Below are positions 27,011 through 36,010 of a DNA stretch of 64,000 nucleotides, in pieces. This DNA comes from Brevundimonas sp. (GTDB lineage: Bacteria; Pseudomonadota; Alphaproteobacteria; Caulobacterales; Caulobacteraceae). The DNA lies in the NCBI RefSeq assembly GCF_030656255.1, contig NZ_JAUSOE010000078.1:1-64000 (forward strand), given 5' to 3'. The notes under the pieces were generated by a model. That model saw only the letters and a list, made by a program, of their open reading frames with translations. It ran no database searches and was not told where the DNA came from. Each line of letters begins with the position of its first letter. The first letter of the stretch is position 1. Position numbers and translations under genes: made by a program.

Positions 27011-27460
27011 ATGCCTTCGCCGCTCTGGATATTCGGCACGGCCCTGACCATCCTGGCGCTGGGGCTGCTCATCTGGAAGGGCGGTCGGCCCGAGCGCGAG
27101 GCCGCCGTGGGCCTTTTCGTCGCCCAGCTGGCTTCCGGCTGGGTCGATCATCTGGTCATCGGTCAATTCCGATGGGCGGTCGCCGTCGTTTCCGTCAGTC
27201 TTCTGGCCTGGTTCGTCCGGCTCAGTCTTCGCTACGATCGGTGGTGGCTGCTGTTCGCGGCCGGGGCCCAGCTTCTCGCGCTCGGCACCCATGCCGCGTC
27301 GTTGTTTGGATCCGACGTCCTCACCTGGTCGATCGTGACGACGCGGATGGTGGTCTGGGTGGAGATCATGATCCTGGGTCTGATCGGCGTCTGGGAAGCG
27401 ACCTCGGCCCCCTACGCCAGACCTCAAACATCCCTTAGCGCCAAGTCGCGCATCGCCTGA
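27011..27460 (+). CDS. Multi-span membrane protein of unknown function
   Basis: 149 residues with about four to five hydrophobic segments: WIFGTALTILALGLLIW, AVGLFVAQLASGWV, WAVAVVSVSLLAWFV, WWLLFAAGAQLLALGTHAASLF and VVWVEIMILGLIGVW. The loops are short. No transporter or enzyme motif was recognised. It is the third gene of the LuxR-type cassette, so it may work with the membrane-anchored regulator as a sensor. Confidence 0.65.
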   Translation: MPSPLWIFGTALTILALGLLIWKGGRPEREAAVGLFVAQLASGWVDHLVIGQFRWAVAVVSVSLLAWFVRLSLRYDRWWLLFAAGAQLLALGTHAASLFGSDVLTWSIVTTRMVVWVEIMILGLIGVWEATSAPYARPQTSLSAKSRIA

Positions 27461-27481
27461 AATCTACAAGGACATCACAGC

Positions 27482-27841
27482 GTGAATACCCAACCTCTGA
27501 AGACCTTCATGCCGCTTTTCCGGTCCTGGTTCGACACGGCCCGACTGGCCGACAAGCTCGGCGGATCGGGCCTCTCGGGCAGCGAAGACAATCTGCTGGC
27601 CGACCTGGATCTCGGACCGATGGTCGAGGCGGAGACCAGCTTGCTCAACCACCAGCCTGTCAACGCCGCCGAGGCCGCCTGTCTGCTCGAGGTCGTGCGC
27701 CAGAACATCGCCGATGCGGGACGTTCTGACGGTCTCGATCTTCGTGCGATCGTCGCGGTCCAGACCTGGCTGGCGGACGCCTCGGCCGGCGCGCTGGGCG
27801 GCGAACCGGTGGAGCGCGTGCTGAGACAGACTCAGGTCTGA
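27482..27841 (+). CDS. Small acidic protein of unknown function
   Basis: 119 residues, GTG start with AAGGA upstream. Soluble and acidic, with motifs such as SGLSGSEDNLLADLDLGPMVEAETSLL; mainly helical in appearance. No recognised domain. It ends the cassette that begins with the LuxR-type gene and converges with the XRE regulator, 4 bp between stops. Confidence 0.6.
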   Translation: MNTQPLKTFMPLFRSWFDTARLADKLGGSGLSGSEDNLLADLDLGPMVEAETSLLNHQPVNAAEAACLLEVVRQNIADAGRSDGLDLRAIVAVQTWLADASAGALGGEPVERVLRQTQV

Positions 27842-27845
27842 CGGG

Positions 27846-28199
27846 TCAGCCGCGCAGGCCCTTGGCCACGATCAGCAGGGCGTCGCGCTTTTCGGCGTCA
27901 CGGATGCTGCGGAAGGCGGACAACAGTTCCGCCACGCCCGGCGCGGCCAGAACCAGTTCGTCGCCCTCGGCCGTCTCGAGTTCGCCCAGAAGAGCCGCGC
28001 CCGTGGACTTGAGCACAGCAGCGATCTGAAGCAGGCGTGCGGCCGAGACGCGGTTGACGCCTCGCTCATACTTTTGAATCTGCTGGAAGGTCACGCCGGC
28101 GCCGGCGGCCAGTTGCGCCTGGGTGATGCGGAGTTCCTCGCGACGGGCGCGAATGCGGGCGCCGATTGCGATGTCTACAGGGTCGACTGCGTCGTTCAT
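27846..28199 (-). CDS. XRE-family transcriptional regulator
   Basis: 117 residues. The N-terminal two thirds is a Cro/CI helix-turn-helix: IGARIRARREELRITQAQLAAGAGVTFQQIQKYERGVNRVSAARLLQIAAVL. The C-terminal part (AELLSAFRSIRDAEKRDALLIVAKGL) is a short helical tail common in alphaproteobacterial members. Similar proteins are chromosomal repressors in Caulobacterales. It converges with the LuxR-type cassette and is divergent from the structured noncoding region. Target unknown. Confidence 0.85.
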   Translation of the reverse strand: MNDAVDPVDIAIGARIRARREELRITQAQLAAGAGVTFQQIQKYERGVNRVSAARLLQIAAVLKSTGAALLGELETAEGDELVLAAPGVAELLSAFRSIRDAEKRDALLIVAKGLRG

Positions 28200-28575
28200 C
28201 TTGGCCTTCGGGGGAGCGAGAATACCAGCGTCAGGCCTGAAAACGACAGGTGCGTCAAGCCAAAGCTCGACGATACAGGAATCCTACGTACCGCAAATAG
28301 GTAAATATTCAACTTGAGGGAGAGGTTCTGAGCGAATCTTTCGCAACTGAAACGAAAGTAACCAAGACTGTTCCGGCTGATGCTGGTGTTTCAAACTCGC
28401 ATCAGGTTAACGGGATAGCTTGTGACGTCCCTCCCAGGGACTGAAAGCCGGGCCCGAGGAAAGCCCGACAACTACTGGTCGGATCCGATTCCGATATTTT
28501 TCCTGCAGCGGTGCGATGCTGGATCTTCGCATCGAAGTCTCGGGGCCATAAGCCCTCTGGAGACTCGGGAAGTGG
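28200..28575. ncRNA. Noncoding stretch dense in hairpins, candidate structured RNA
   Basis: No coding frame. Inverted repeats, in order: CTTTCG/CGAAAG (28338-28358), CTGATGC/GCATCAG (28377-28405), GTCCCT/AGGGAC (28427-28441), CGGGC/GCCCG (28449-28467), TCGGA/TCCGA then TATTTTT (28479-28501), CGATGC/GCATCG (28514-28534), and AGTCTC/GAGACT with inner GGGC/GCCC (28536-28565). The T run near 28497-28501 could end a plus-strand transcript. No known RNA family (RNase P, tmRNA, 6S, SRP) was recognised. The last hairpin could instead be a processing or end signal for the tRNA on the minus strand. Confidence 0.35.
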
Positions 28576-28651
28576 TGGTGCCGCTTAGGTGACTCGAACA
28601 CCTGACCCCATCATTACGAATGATGTGCTCTACCGGCTGAGCTAAAGCGGC
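28576..28651 (-). tRNA. tRNA-Thr (anticodon CGU)
   Basis: 76 bases including an encoded CCA. Acceptor stem GCCGCTT/AAGCGGC, D stem GCTC/GAGC, anticodon stem CATCA/TGATG with loop TTCGTAA (anticodon CGT, reading ACG), T stem AGGTG/CACCT with TTCGAGT loop. All stems pair perfectly. The 3' end faces the accessory LuxR/XRE cassette, and tRNA 3' ends are common integration sites, but no second copy of its 3' end was found. Confidence 0.97.
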
Positions 28652-28691
28652 CCGGTCGCGAGGGCGAAGCGGCCCGCGCGAGAGGGGCTCT

Positions 28692-29429
28692 TTATACGGG
28701 CGTATCGCGCTTGCCAAGCGCCGCTTTCAAGGTTGCGAGCAATGTCGTCTCGTCCGGGGTCCCCGCCGTCGCCGAGGTCAGGCCGACGGCGGTCAGGGGC
28801 GCGGCCGCGGCGGGCGAGATACAGGCGATCACGGCTCCAGCCAGGCGCAACGCAGACGGCGTGCCGGCAACCAGGACGGCCAGGGCCTGAGCGGCGCGCG
28901 GCGAATGGATCAGCACAGCGTCAAACGCCTCTGGCGGCGCAGCGGCGGTCGGGATGGTGCGATAGACGGCCAGGGGATACAGGCTGACGGCGTGGGCGCC
29001 GGCGGCGGCCAGGGCGGCGGCCAGGTCACCGGCGGGCGTTTCGGCCTGGGGCGCCAGCAGGGCGGCGTCGCTCAGTTCGGCGGCGATTTGGCGGGCGAGG
29101 GCGGTCAGGTCGCCCGAGGCGGAGCGGACGGCGACGAAGCCGGCCTCGCGCGCCGCCTGGGCGGTGGCGTCCCCGACGGCGAAGACCGGCCGGTCGCGCC
29201 GGGGCGTCAGGGCGGCGAAGGCGGCGACGCCGTTCCGGCTGGTGAAGGCCAGGGCCGCGAACCGATCCAGATCCGGGACCAGCGGCGTCAGGGCCTCGAC
29301 CGCCAACAGGGGCTGGATCAGGGGCGTGAACCCCATGTCGCGCAGGCGGGCGGCGGTGCGCGATGCGCCGGGCTCAGCGCGGGTGATCCAGACACGGGGG
29401 CTCCGATCCGCGGCGCCCGGGGCGGTCAT
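28692..29429 (-). CDS. hemD: Uroporphyrinogen-III synthase
   Basis: 245 residues. N-terminus PRVWITRAEPGASRTAARLRDMGF, then LAFTSRNGVAAFA and VFAVGDATAQAAREAGF, and near the C-terminus AVIACISPAAAAPLTAVGL, the diffuse but recognisable HemD pattern. It closes and rearranges hydroxymethylbilane to uroporphyrinogen III. The start overlaps the hemC stop (ATGA at 29426-29429), and operon order with hemC supports the call. A longer frame upstream lies within hemC and is not real. Confidence 0.88.
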   Translation of the reverse strand: MTAPGAADRSPRVWITRAEPGASRTAARLRDMGFTPLIQPLLAVEALTPLVPDLDRFAALAFTSRNGVAAFAALTPRRDRPVFAVGDATAQAAREAGFVAVRSASGDLTALARQIAAELSDAALLAPQAETPAGDLAAALAAAGAHAVSLYPLAVYRTIPTAAAPPEAFDAVLIHSPRAAQALAVLVAGTPSALRLAGAVIACISPAAAAPLTAVGLTSATAGTPDETTLLATLKAALGKRDTPV

Positions 29430-30379
29430 CCGTCCAGGGTCGCCGGATCGACTTCCTGGTCGCCGGCGAAGCCGTGGACCTCGCCGCCCAGCCGCTGTCC
29501 CAGGGCGCGGGCGTCGGCTTCGGTCGGCTGGAACAGTTCGCCGACACGGCGCCAGCGGGCCGAGCCGTCGGGGCTGAGCATTTCGGTGGTCAGACGCAGG
29601 GTGTCGCCCTCGATCAGCGCATAGGCGCCGACGGCGGTGCGGCACGACCCCTCCAGCGCCGTCATGGCCCCGCGCTCGGCGGCGACGGCGACGGCAGTCT
29701 CCGGGTGGTTCAGGGCGGCGACCCAGGGGGCGTCGATGTCGGCGGCGCGGGTCTGGATGGCCAGGGCGCCCTGGCCCGGCGCCGGCAGGAAGGCGTCCAG
29801 CGACAGTTTTTCACGGATATGGTCGGTCACGCCCAATCGGGCCATGCCCGAGACCGCTAGCAGTATGGCGTCGAAGTCGCCCTCGGCCGCGCGGCGCAGC
29901 CGGGTGTCGATATTGCCGCGCAGCATCTCGATCTGCAGGTCGGGCCGCAGGGCCAGGGCCTGGGCCTGGCGGCGCAGGCTGGCCGTGCCCAGGCGCGCGC
30001 CGAAGGGCAGGTCGTCGAAGGCGGCGAAGTCGCGGCTGATGAAGGCGTCCCGGGCGTCCTCGCGTTCCGGGATGGCGGCGATGCACAGACCTTCGGGCTG
30101 TTCGGCGGGAACGTCCTTCATCGAGTGGATGGCGATGTCGATCCGCCCGGCCAGCAGGGCCTCTTCGATCTCCTTGGTGAACAGGGCCTTGCCGCCCAGC
30201 TCCATCAGGCGGCGGTCCTGGATGCGGTCGCCGGTGGTGACGATCTCGACCAGGGGCACGGCGGCCTCGATCTCGGCCTCGGCCACGCCCAGGGCGCGGC
30301 CGATGGCCCGCTGCATCATGCCGGATTGCGCCAGGGCCAGCTTGGAGCGCCGGGTGCCGATGCGGAGAGGAAAGGTCAT
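29426..30379 (-). CDS. hemC: Porphobilinogen deaminase (hydroxymethylbilane synthase)
   Basis: 317 residues: LRIGTRRSKLALAQSGMMQ, HSMKDVPAEQPEGL, and EGSCRTAVGAYA containing Cys246, the dipyrromethane cofactor attachment site. It polymerises four porphobilinogens into hydroxymethylbilane for haem synthesis. Coupled to hemD downstream and divergent from tsaD. Confidence 0.96.
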   Translation of the reverse strand: MTFPLRIGTRRSKLALAQSGMMQRAIGRALGVAEAEIEAAVPLVEIVTTGDRIQDRRLMELGGKALFTKEIEEALLAGRIDIAIHSMKDVPAEQPEGLCIAAIPEREDARDAFISRDFAAFDDLPFGARLGTASLRRQAQALALRPDLQIEMLRGNIDTRLRRAAEGDFDAILLAVSGMARLGVTDHIREKLSLDAFLPAPGQGALAIQTRAADIDAPWVAALNHPETAVAVAAERGAMTALEGSCRTAVGAYALIEGDTLRLTTEMLSPDGSARWRRVGELFQPTEADARALGQRLGGEVHGFAGDQEVDPATLDG

Positions 30380-30431
30380 GGTCTTCGCTTGGGTCGTTGC
30401 GTGCAGGGCGCCGGATCGCTACCTCGACCCG

Positions 30432-31592
30432 ATGGAGAGTTCCGCCGACTATAGCAGCGGCGCCGCAGCGGCAACTGGACGGGATGTCCCCCCCGTTCCT
30501 GGTGAAGCCCTGACGGTGCTGGGCCTCGAGACCAGCTGCGACGAGACCGCCGCCTCGGTGGTGCGCCTGCACCCGTCCGAACGGGGCGGCCGGGCCGAGG
30601 TCCTGTCCTCGGTCGTTCACAGCCAGATCGACGATCACGCGGCCTATGGCGGCGTCGTGCCCGAGATCGCCGCCCGCAGCCATGTCGAGATGATCGCCGG
30701 GGTCACACGCCGCGCGATGGCCGAGGCCGGCCTGGGCTATGACGGCCTGGACGGGATCGCCGCGACGGCGGGGCCGGGCCTGGTCGGCGGCGTTATGGTG
30801 GGCCTCAGCTTCGGCAAGGCGGCGGCCCTGGCGCGGGGCCTGCCCTTGGTGGCGGTCAACCATCTGGAGGGGCATGCGGTCTCGGCCCGGTTGGGAGAGG
30901 AGGTCGCCTATCCCTTTCTGCTGCTGCTGGTGTCGGGCGGTCACTGCCAACTGCTCGAGGTGCGCGGCGTCGGCGACATGAGCCGGATCGGCGCCACCAT
31001 CGACGATGCGGCCGGCGAGGCCTTCGACAAGATCGCCAAGGCCTTGGGCCTGGGCTATCCCGGCGGCCCGGCGCTGGAGCGGCTGGCGCAGCAAGGCGAC
31101 GGATCGAAGATCGATCTTCCGCGCGCCCTGCTGGGCCGTAAGGACTGCGACTTCTCCTTCTCGGGTCTGAAGACGGCCGCCTTCCGCATCGCCCAGACCT
31201 GCGAGACCGAGCAGGACAAGGCCGATCTGGCCGATGCGGTCCAGAGCGCCATCGCCCGCCAACTGTCGGATCGCTCCGAGCGGGCCCTGGCCGCCTATGC
31301 CGAGACCCATGATCACCGGCTGTTCGTGGTGGCGGGCGGCGTGGCGGCCAACAAGACCATTCGCGCTACCCTGCAGGCGACGGCGGCGAAACACGGCTTC
31401 GACTTCCTGGCGCCGCCCCTGGCCTATTGCACCGACAATGCGGCCATGATCGCCCTGGCGGGGGCGGAACGGTTGGCCCTGGGGTTGACCAGCGACATCG
31501 ACGTGGTCGCCCGGCCGCGATGGCCGCTGGACGAAGCGCGCGCCCTGGCCGATCCTTCGCACAAGCCGGGTCGCAAGGGCGCGAAAGCATGA
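30432..31592 (+). CDS. tsaD: tRNA N6-threonylcarbamoyladenosine transferase subunit TsaD
   Basis: About 386 residues. The signature begins [17 protein letters not shown], then [25 protein letters not shown] with the metal-binding histidines, and [11 protein letters not shown]. TsaD with TsaB/TsaE puts the t6A modification at position 37 of ANN-decoding tRNAs. The start is uncertain: ATG 30432 adds about 27 residues before the conserved N-terminus, while GTG about 81 bases later would give the usual short form. The stop overlaps gpsA (ATGA). A tRNA-Thr, itself a t6A substrate, is nearby, though that may be chance. Confidence 0.95.
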   Translation: MESSADYSSGAAAATGRDVPPVPGEALTVLGLETSCDETAASVVRLHPSERGGRAEVLSSVVHSQIDDHAAYGGVVPEIAARSHVEMIAGVTRRAMAEAGLGYDGLDGIAATAGPGLVGGVMVGLSFGKAAALARGLPLVAVNHLEGHAVSARLGEEVAYPFLLLLVSGGHCQLLEVRGVGDMSRIGATIDDAAGEAFDKIAKALGLGYPGGPALERLAQQGDGSKIDLPRALLGRKDCDFSFSGLKTAAFRIAQTCETEQDKADLADAVQSAIARQLSDRSERALAAYAETHDHRLFVVAGGVAANKTIRATLQATAAKHGFDFLAPPLAYCTDNAAMIALAGAERLALGLTSDIDVVARPRWPLDEARALADPSHKPGRKGAKA

Positions 31593-32617
31593 CCAACGAG
31601 ACCGCCTCGGGAGGGCGCATGGAATTCCGCACCGCAGGGGTCATCGGCGCCGGCGCCTGGGGCACGGCCCTGGCCCAGGTCTGCGTCCGCGCCGGACTGG
31701 AGACGACGCTTCAGGCGCGCGAGCCGCGACTGGTCGAGGCCCTGACGGCGACGCGGGCTAACGACCTGTACCTGCCGGGCGTGACCCTGGCGGAGGAGCT
31801 GCGGTTTACTGCGGATCTGGCCGATCTGGCCGACTGCGACCTGATCCTGGCCGTGCCCCCGGCCCAGCATATGCGGGCGACCCTGTCGGCCTTTGCGCCC
31901 CATCACCGCGCCGGCGTACCGGTGGTGCTGTGCTCCAAGGGGGTCGAGCGCGGCACGATGAAGCTGATGACGGAGGTGTTGGCCGAGACCCTGCCGGACG
32001 CCCCGGCCGCAGTCCTGTCCGGCCCCAGTTTCGCCGGCGAGGTGGCGCGCGGCCTGCCGACGGCCGTCACCCTGGCCTGCGCCGATCCGGTGCTGGGCCA
32101 GGCCCTGCTGAACACCCTGTCGGCGCCGGGCTTCCGGCCGTATCTGGCCACCGACCTTGTCGGGGCCGAGGCGGGCGGGGCGCTGAAGAATGTGCTGGCC
32201 ATCGCCTGCGGCGTGTCCGAGGGGCGTCAGCTGGGCCGCAGCGCCCACGCCGCCCTGATCACGCGCGGTTTTGCGGAAATGACCCGTCTGGCCGTCGCCA
32301 TGGGCGGTCAGGCCGAGACGGTGGCGGGCCTGTGCGGCCTGGGCGACCTGGTCCTGACCTGCTCCAGCCCCCAGTCGCGCAACATGAGCCTGGGGCTAGC
32401 CCTGGGCCAGGGCCAGACGGTCGAACAGGCCCTGGCCGGCAAACGTTCGGTGGCCGAAGGCTATGAGAGCGCGCCGGCCGTGCGCGCCTTGGCCGCGCGC
32501 CTGGGCGTCGAGACCCCCATCGCCGAGGGCATCGCCGCCCTTCTGGCCGGGGAAATCACCGTGGACGGCCTGATCGACGGCCTGCTGTCGCGCCCGCTGA
32601 AGGCCGAACGTGTCTGA
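31589..32617 (+). CDS. gpsA: Glycerol-3-phosphate dehydrogenase [NAD(P)+]
   Basis: 342 residues. Rossmann motif [27 protein letters not shown], the catalytic-lysine region [14 protein letters not shown] and the [16 protein letters not shown] motif. It reduces dihydroxyacetone phosphate to sn-glycerol-3-phosphate for phospholipid synthesis. ATG at 31589 is coupled to tsaD. The next gene starts within its last bases. Confidence 0.95.
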   Translation: MTNETASGGRMEFRTAGVIGAGAWGTALAQVCVRAGLETTLQAREPRLVEALTATRANDLYLPGVTLAEELRFTADLADLADCDLILAVPPAQHMRATLSAFAPHHRAGVPVVLCSKGVERGTMKLMTEVLAETLPDAPAAVLSGPSFAGEVARGLPTAVTLACADPVLGQALLNTLSAPGFRPYLATDLVGAEAGGALKNVLAIACGVSEGRQLGRSAHAALITRGFAEMTRLAVAMGGQAETVAGLCGLGDLVLTCSSPQSRNMSLGLALGQGQTVEQALAGKRSVAEGYESAPAVRALAARLGVETPIAEGIAALLAGEITVDGLIDGLLSRPLKAERV

Positions 32618-32987
32618 CCAGGCGCCGAGCGAGCGCAAACGGGTCTGGAAGACGCCGCCGAACGTGGCCCTGTGCGCCGAGGCCGACATCGCCGAGCCCG
32701 GCGCGCGCGGCTTCGTGCTTCAGATCGGCGAGGCCTTCTTCCACGGTTTCGTGGTGCGCAAGGACGGGGCGGTGGCCGGCTGGGTCGACCGCTGTCCCCA
32801 CGCCGGTTTTCCCATCGCCATGGAGATCGACCGTTATCTGACCCCGGACGGCGCCCTGATCCTGTGCGGCTGGCACGGGGCGGTGTTCGAGCCCCTGACC
32901 GGCGAATGCAAGGGCGGGCCCTGCGCCGGCGGGCGGCTGACGCCCTGGCCGGTGACGGCCAGCGGCGGCGTCATCCGCACGGCCTAG
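32610..32987 (+). CDS. Small Rieske [2Fe-2S] protein
   Basis: 125 residues; start GTG at 32610, overlapping the gpsA end by 8 bp. Cluster ligands are complete: C62-P-H64 (DRCPHAGFP) and C86-G-W-H89 (LCGWHGAVF). It is a soluble single-domain ferredoxin-like Rieske protein, without the membrane anchor of bc1 or the catalytic domain of oxygenases. It probably passes electrons to an oxygenase or reductase that is not in the window. Partner unknown. Confidence 0.85.
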   Translation: MSDQAPSERKRVWKTPPNVALCAEADIAEPGARGFVLQIGEAFFHGFVVRKDGAVAGWVDRCPHAGFPIAMEIDRYLTPDGALILCGWHGAVFEPLTGECKGGPCAGGRLTPWPVTASGGVIRTA

Positions 32988-32992
32988 CTGTT

Positions 32993-34105
32993 TCAGTCCA
33001 GCGGCTGGGGCCGGGTCACGACCGGGGCGTTCGGATCGGTCTGGGGCGGACGCGCGGCGGTCGGCGCAGGCGCGACGACGACGACCGGGGCCGGCGTTGC
33101 AGGCTGGGGAGTCGCGACGGCCGCCGGGGTCTGAGCCGCAGGGACACGGGGCGCCGGGGTTTGAGTCGTGGATTGCGCCGGCGTCTGCGGACGCGTCGTC
33201 GTCGCGGGTCGAGCGGACGAAGTCTGGGCGGCGGTCGGCGCCGGGGTGGCCGCAGGCCGGGCGGCCGGGACGGCGGGTGTTTCCTCGACCGGCGCGGCTT
33301 CGACGGGCGCGGGCGCAGCGGTCTCGACCGGCGGGGTTTCCACAGGCGCGGCGGCCGGCGTCACGGCTTCGGGCGCTGCCGCCGGGGCGGGCGCGACCGG
33401 CGCGGCCACGGGGGCGGGACGCATAGCGAACCACAGGCCGCCGCCGACCGCCAGAACCGCCAGGAGGCCGACGCCGATGTACAGCGGCAGGCGCGACGGC
33501 CGTCGGGTCGCGGCGCGCGCGAAACTGGGCGTGACCGAAGGGGCGGCCTCAACAGCAGGAGACGGCTCAACTGAGGCCAAGGCTGGGGCCAAGGCGGCGG
33601 GGGCGACCACAGGCGCCGTTCGCGGCTCGGCCGATACGGGGGGCAGGGGGGCGGGCGCCGAAGGGGCGTCTGCCACAGCCGCGCCGGGCAGGGGCCGCAC
33701 GGTGGTGTCGGCGCTGGGCGCGGGTGTGGGTTCTGGCTGTGGCGCAGGCGCCGGCGTCAACGGACCGGCGCCCTGACGCGCCTGGGGGATCAGCGAGCCG
33801 CTCAGGATATTGCCGCCGGCGCGCGGCGCAGGGACACGACGCGGCGGCTCCTGAGCCTGTCTCGAAACCTGGCCCGAAACCGGGCCCTCGCCCTGGCCTG
33901 TCTGGCCCAGCGGCGTCTTGCGCAGCGGGCGATCAGGAATCCGGTCCAGCGGATTGGGCGCGATCGGCACGGGGCCGACGTGGAAGGTGGTCGTGGGCAT
34001 ACGCCCCCAGGTCACCTGTTTGCGCACGAACGGCTCCGGCGGTCCCCCCGATGGACCGTTCGAGGCGGGCGGCGTGGCGGGGGTGATCTTGGAGTCGTCG
34101 GACAT
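32993..34105 (-). CDS. Pro/Ala-rich single-span membrane protein
   Basis: 370 residues. A conserved-looking N-terminal block (FVRKQVTWGRMPTTTFHVGP), a Pro/Ala/Gln linker, one membrane span around residues 208-230 (LPLYIGVGLLAVLAVGGGLWF) and a C-terminal tail of about 135 residues almost wholly Pro, Ala, Val and Thr ending RPQPLD. The topology suggests a cytoplasmic N-terminus and an extended periplasmic tail. It resembles TonB-like spacers in composition but lacks a TonB C-terminal domain. No function can be assigned. Confidence 0.7.
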   Translation of the reverse strand: MSDDSKITPATPPASNGPSGGPPEPFVRKQVTWGRMPTTTFHVGPVPIAPNPLDRIPDRPLRKTPLGQTGQGEGPVSGQVSRQAQEPPRRVPAPRAGGNILSGSLIPQARQGAGPLTPAPAPQPEPTPAPSADTTVRPLPGAAVADAPSAPAPLPPVSAEPRTAPVVAPAALAPALASVEPSPAVEAAPSVTPSFARAATRRPSRLPLYIGVGLLAVLAVGGGLWFAMRPAPVAAPVAPAPAAAPEAVTPAAAPVETPPVETAAPAPVEAAPVEETPAVPAARPAATPAPTAAQTSSARPATTTRPQTPAQSTTQTPAPRVPAAQTPAAVATPQPATPAPVVVVAPAPTAARPPQTDPNAPVVTRPQPLD

Positions 34106-34146
34106 GATACTCTAATCGCTGGCGATCTGGCCGGTTTCGTGACGGC

Positions 34147-34914
34147 TCAGCTCTTGAGGCGGTAGCCGGTCTTGAACATCCACATGACCACGGCCAGGCA
34201 GACGACGAAGAAGCCCACGGTGGCGGCCACGCTGATGCCGATGGGAACGTCGCCCTGGCCATAGAAGGTCCAGCGGAAGCCCGAGATCAGATAGACCACC
34301 GGATTGAAATGGGCCACCGTGCGCCAGACGTCAGGCAGCATATTGATCGAATAGAAGGAGCCGCCCAGGAAGGTCAGGGGCGTCACGATCAGCATGGGGA
34401 TGAAGTTCAGCTGTTCGAAACTGCCGGCCCAGATGCCGATGATGAAGCCGAACAGGCTGAAGGTCACCGAGATCAGCACCAGCATGGCCAGCATGCCTAC
34501 AGGGTGCAGCACCTGCAGCGGCACGAACAGGGTCGAGGTGGCCAGGATGATCAGGCCCAACACCGCCGACTTGGTCGCCGCCGCCCCGACATAGGCGATC
34601 ACCACCTCCAGCGACGACACGGGAGCCGACAGGATCTCGTAGATGGTGCCGGTGAATTTGGGGAAATAGATGCCGAACGAGGCGTTGAAGATCGACTGGG
34701 TGAACAGGCTCAGCATGATCAGGCCCGGCACGATGAAGGCGCCGTATGCCACGCCGTCGATGGCCTCCATTCGGCTGCCGATCGCGCCGCCGAAGACGAT
34801 GAAATACAGGGCGGTGGTGATCACCGGCGTGACCACGCTCTGCCAGATGGTGCGCAGGGCGCGGGCCATTTCGAACCGATAGATGGCCCAGACGCCATGT
34901 CCGTTGAAGTTCAT
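34147..34914 (-). CDS. ABC-2 type transporter permease
   Basis: 255 residues with six hydrophobic segments typical of ABC-2 membrane proteins: [56 protein letters not shown] (the amphipathic connecting region), [35 protein letters not shown] and the C-terminal [19 protein letters not shown]. It forms an exporter with the ATPase encoded just upstream; starts and stops overlap (TGATG). Substrate (lipid, polysaccharide or drug) cannot be told. Confidence 0.92.
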   Translation of the reverse strand: MNFNGHGVWAIYRFEMARALRTIWQSVVTPVITTALYFIVFGGAIGSRMEAIDGVAYGAFIVPGLIMLSLFTQSIFNASFGIYFPKFTGTIYEILSAPVSSLEVVIAYVGAAATKSAVLGLIILATSTLFVPLQVLHPVGMLAMLVLISVTFSLFGFIIGIWAGSFEQLNFIPMLIVTPLTFLGGSFYSINMLPDVWRTVAHFNPVVYLISGFRWTFYGQGDVPIGISVAATVGFFVVCLAVVMWMFKTGYRLKS

Positions 34915-35846
34915 CAGACGGTCTCCCCATCGCGGTGGACCAGGCTGACGAAGATGTCTTCCAGCGAGCTCTGGCGGGTGTTCAGATCCTTGAAGCCGAT
35001 GTTCAGCCGTTCCAGGCTGCGGATCAGCGAGGGCACGCCGGTGTCGTCGGCCTGGGCGTCGAAACTATATTCCAGCTCGCTTCCGTCGGCCTTCAGCGCC
35101 AGATCCCAGTCGGACAGATCGGCCGGTAGGGCGGGCAGGGGTTCGATCAGGTTCAAGGTCAGGGTCTTCTTGCCCAGCTTCTTCATCAGGGCGGTCTTTT
35201 CCTCGACCAGGATCAGTTCGCCGTTCAGGATCACTCCCACCCGGTCGGCCATTTCCTCGGCCTCCTCGATATAGTGGGTGGTCAGTATGATGGTGACGCC
35301 CCGCTCGCGCAGCTTGCGGACCATGGCCCACATGTCGCGGCGCAGTTCGACGTCCACCCCGGCGGTCGGCTCGTCCAGGAACAGGATGTCCGGCTCGTGG
35401 CTCAGGGCCTTGGCGATCATCACCCGGCGCTTCATCCCGCCCGACAGGGTCATGATCTTGGCGTCGCGCTTGTCCCACAGCGACAGGTCTTTCAGGATCT
35501 GTTCGATCAGGGCCGGGTTCGGCGCCTTGCCGAACAGTCCCCGGCTGAAGGTGACGGTGGCCAGCACGGTCTCGAAGGCGTCGGTGGTCAGTTCCTGCGG
35601 CACCAGGCCGATCTTGGTGCGGGCGGCGCGGAAATCCTTGCGTATATCATGGCCGTCGGCGATCACCGTCCCCGTCGTGGCGTTGACGATGCCGCAGACG
35701 ATGGAGATCAGGGTGGTCTTGCCGGCCCCGTTCGGACCCAGCAGGGCGAAGATCTCGCCCTTCTCTATAGTCAGATCCACGCGCTTCAGCGCCTGAAGCC
35801 CGGACTTGTAGGTCTTGGTCAGGCCTTCGATCTCGATAACCGGCAT
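34914..35846 (-). CDS. ABC transporter ATP-binding protein (exporter)
   Basis: 310 residues: Walker [11 protein letters not shown]-loop [10 protein letters not shown], signature [15 protein letters not shown], Walker [14 protein letters not shown] and the His switch in [18 protein letters not shown]-terminal extension of about 85 residues is like that in NodI/DrrA-type exporters. ATG at 35846 has AGGAG eight bases upstream, so it is preferred over upstream alternatives. It forms an operon with the permease. Confidence 0.92.
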   Translation of the reverse strand: MPVIEIEGLTKTYKSGLQALKRVDLTIEKGEIFALLGPNGAGKTTLISIVCGIVNATTGTVIADGHDIRKDFRAARTKIGLVPQELTTDAFETVLATVTFSRGLFGKAPNPALIEQILKDLSLWDKRDAKIMTLSGGMKRRVMIAKALSHEPDILFLDEPTAGVDVELRRDMWAMVRKLRERGVTIILTTHYIEEAEEMADRVGVILNGELILVEEKTALMKKLGKKTLTLNLIEPLPALPADLSDWDLALKADGSELEYSFDAQADDTGVPSLIRSLERLNIGFKDLNTRQSSLEDIFVSLVHRDGETV

Positions 35847-36010
35847 GGGCGCTCCTGATCCGAGGCGGAAGCGCCTGGCGTCGTCGTGGCGGGAATATGG
35901 CGTTCCGACCGCCCGGCTCAAGGGGCGCCGGTCTTTGTAAGAAAGAGAAGCCGTTGTTAACCCGAAGACGGCACGGTGGCGTCTTCGTCGCTCGCAGACG
36001 GGAGTGCCTC

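Noticed and set aside
28319-28575. RNase P, tmRNA, 6S or SRP RNA
   Set aside because: Key signatures of these families (for example the RNase P conserved core or tmRNA tag codons) were not found, apart from a weak GAGGAAAG-like match.
26100-28651. Integrative element inserted at tRNA-Thr
   Set aside because: No integrase and no second copy of the tRNA 3' end was found at the other side, so only an accessory cassette is claimed.
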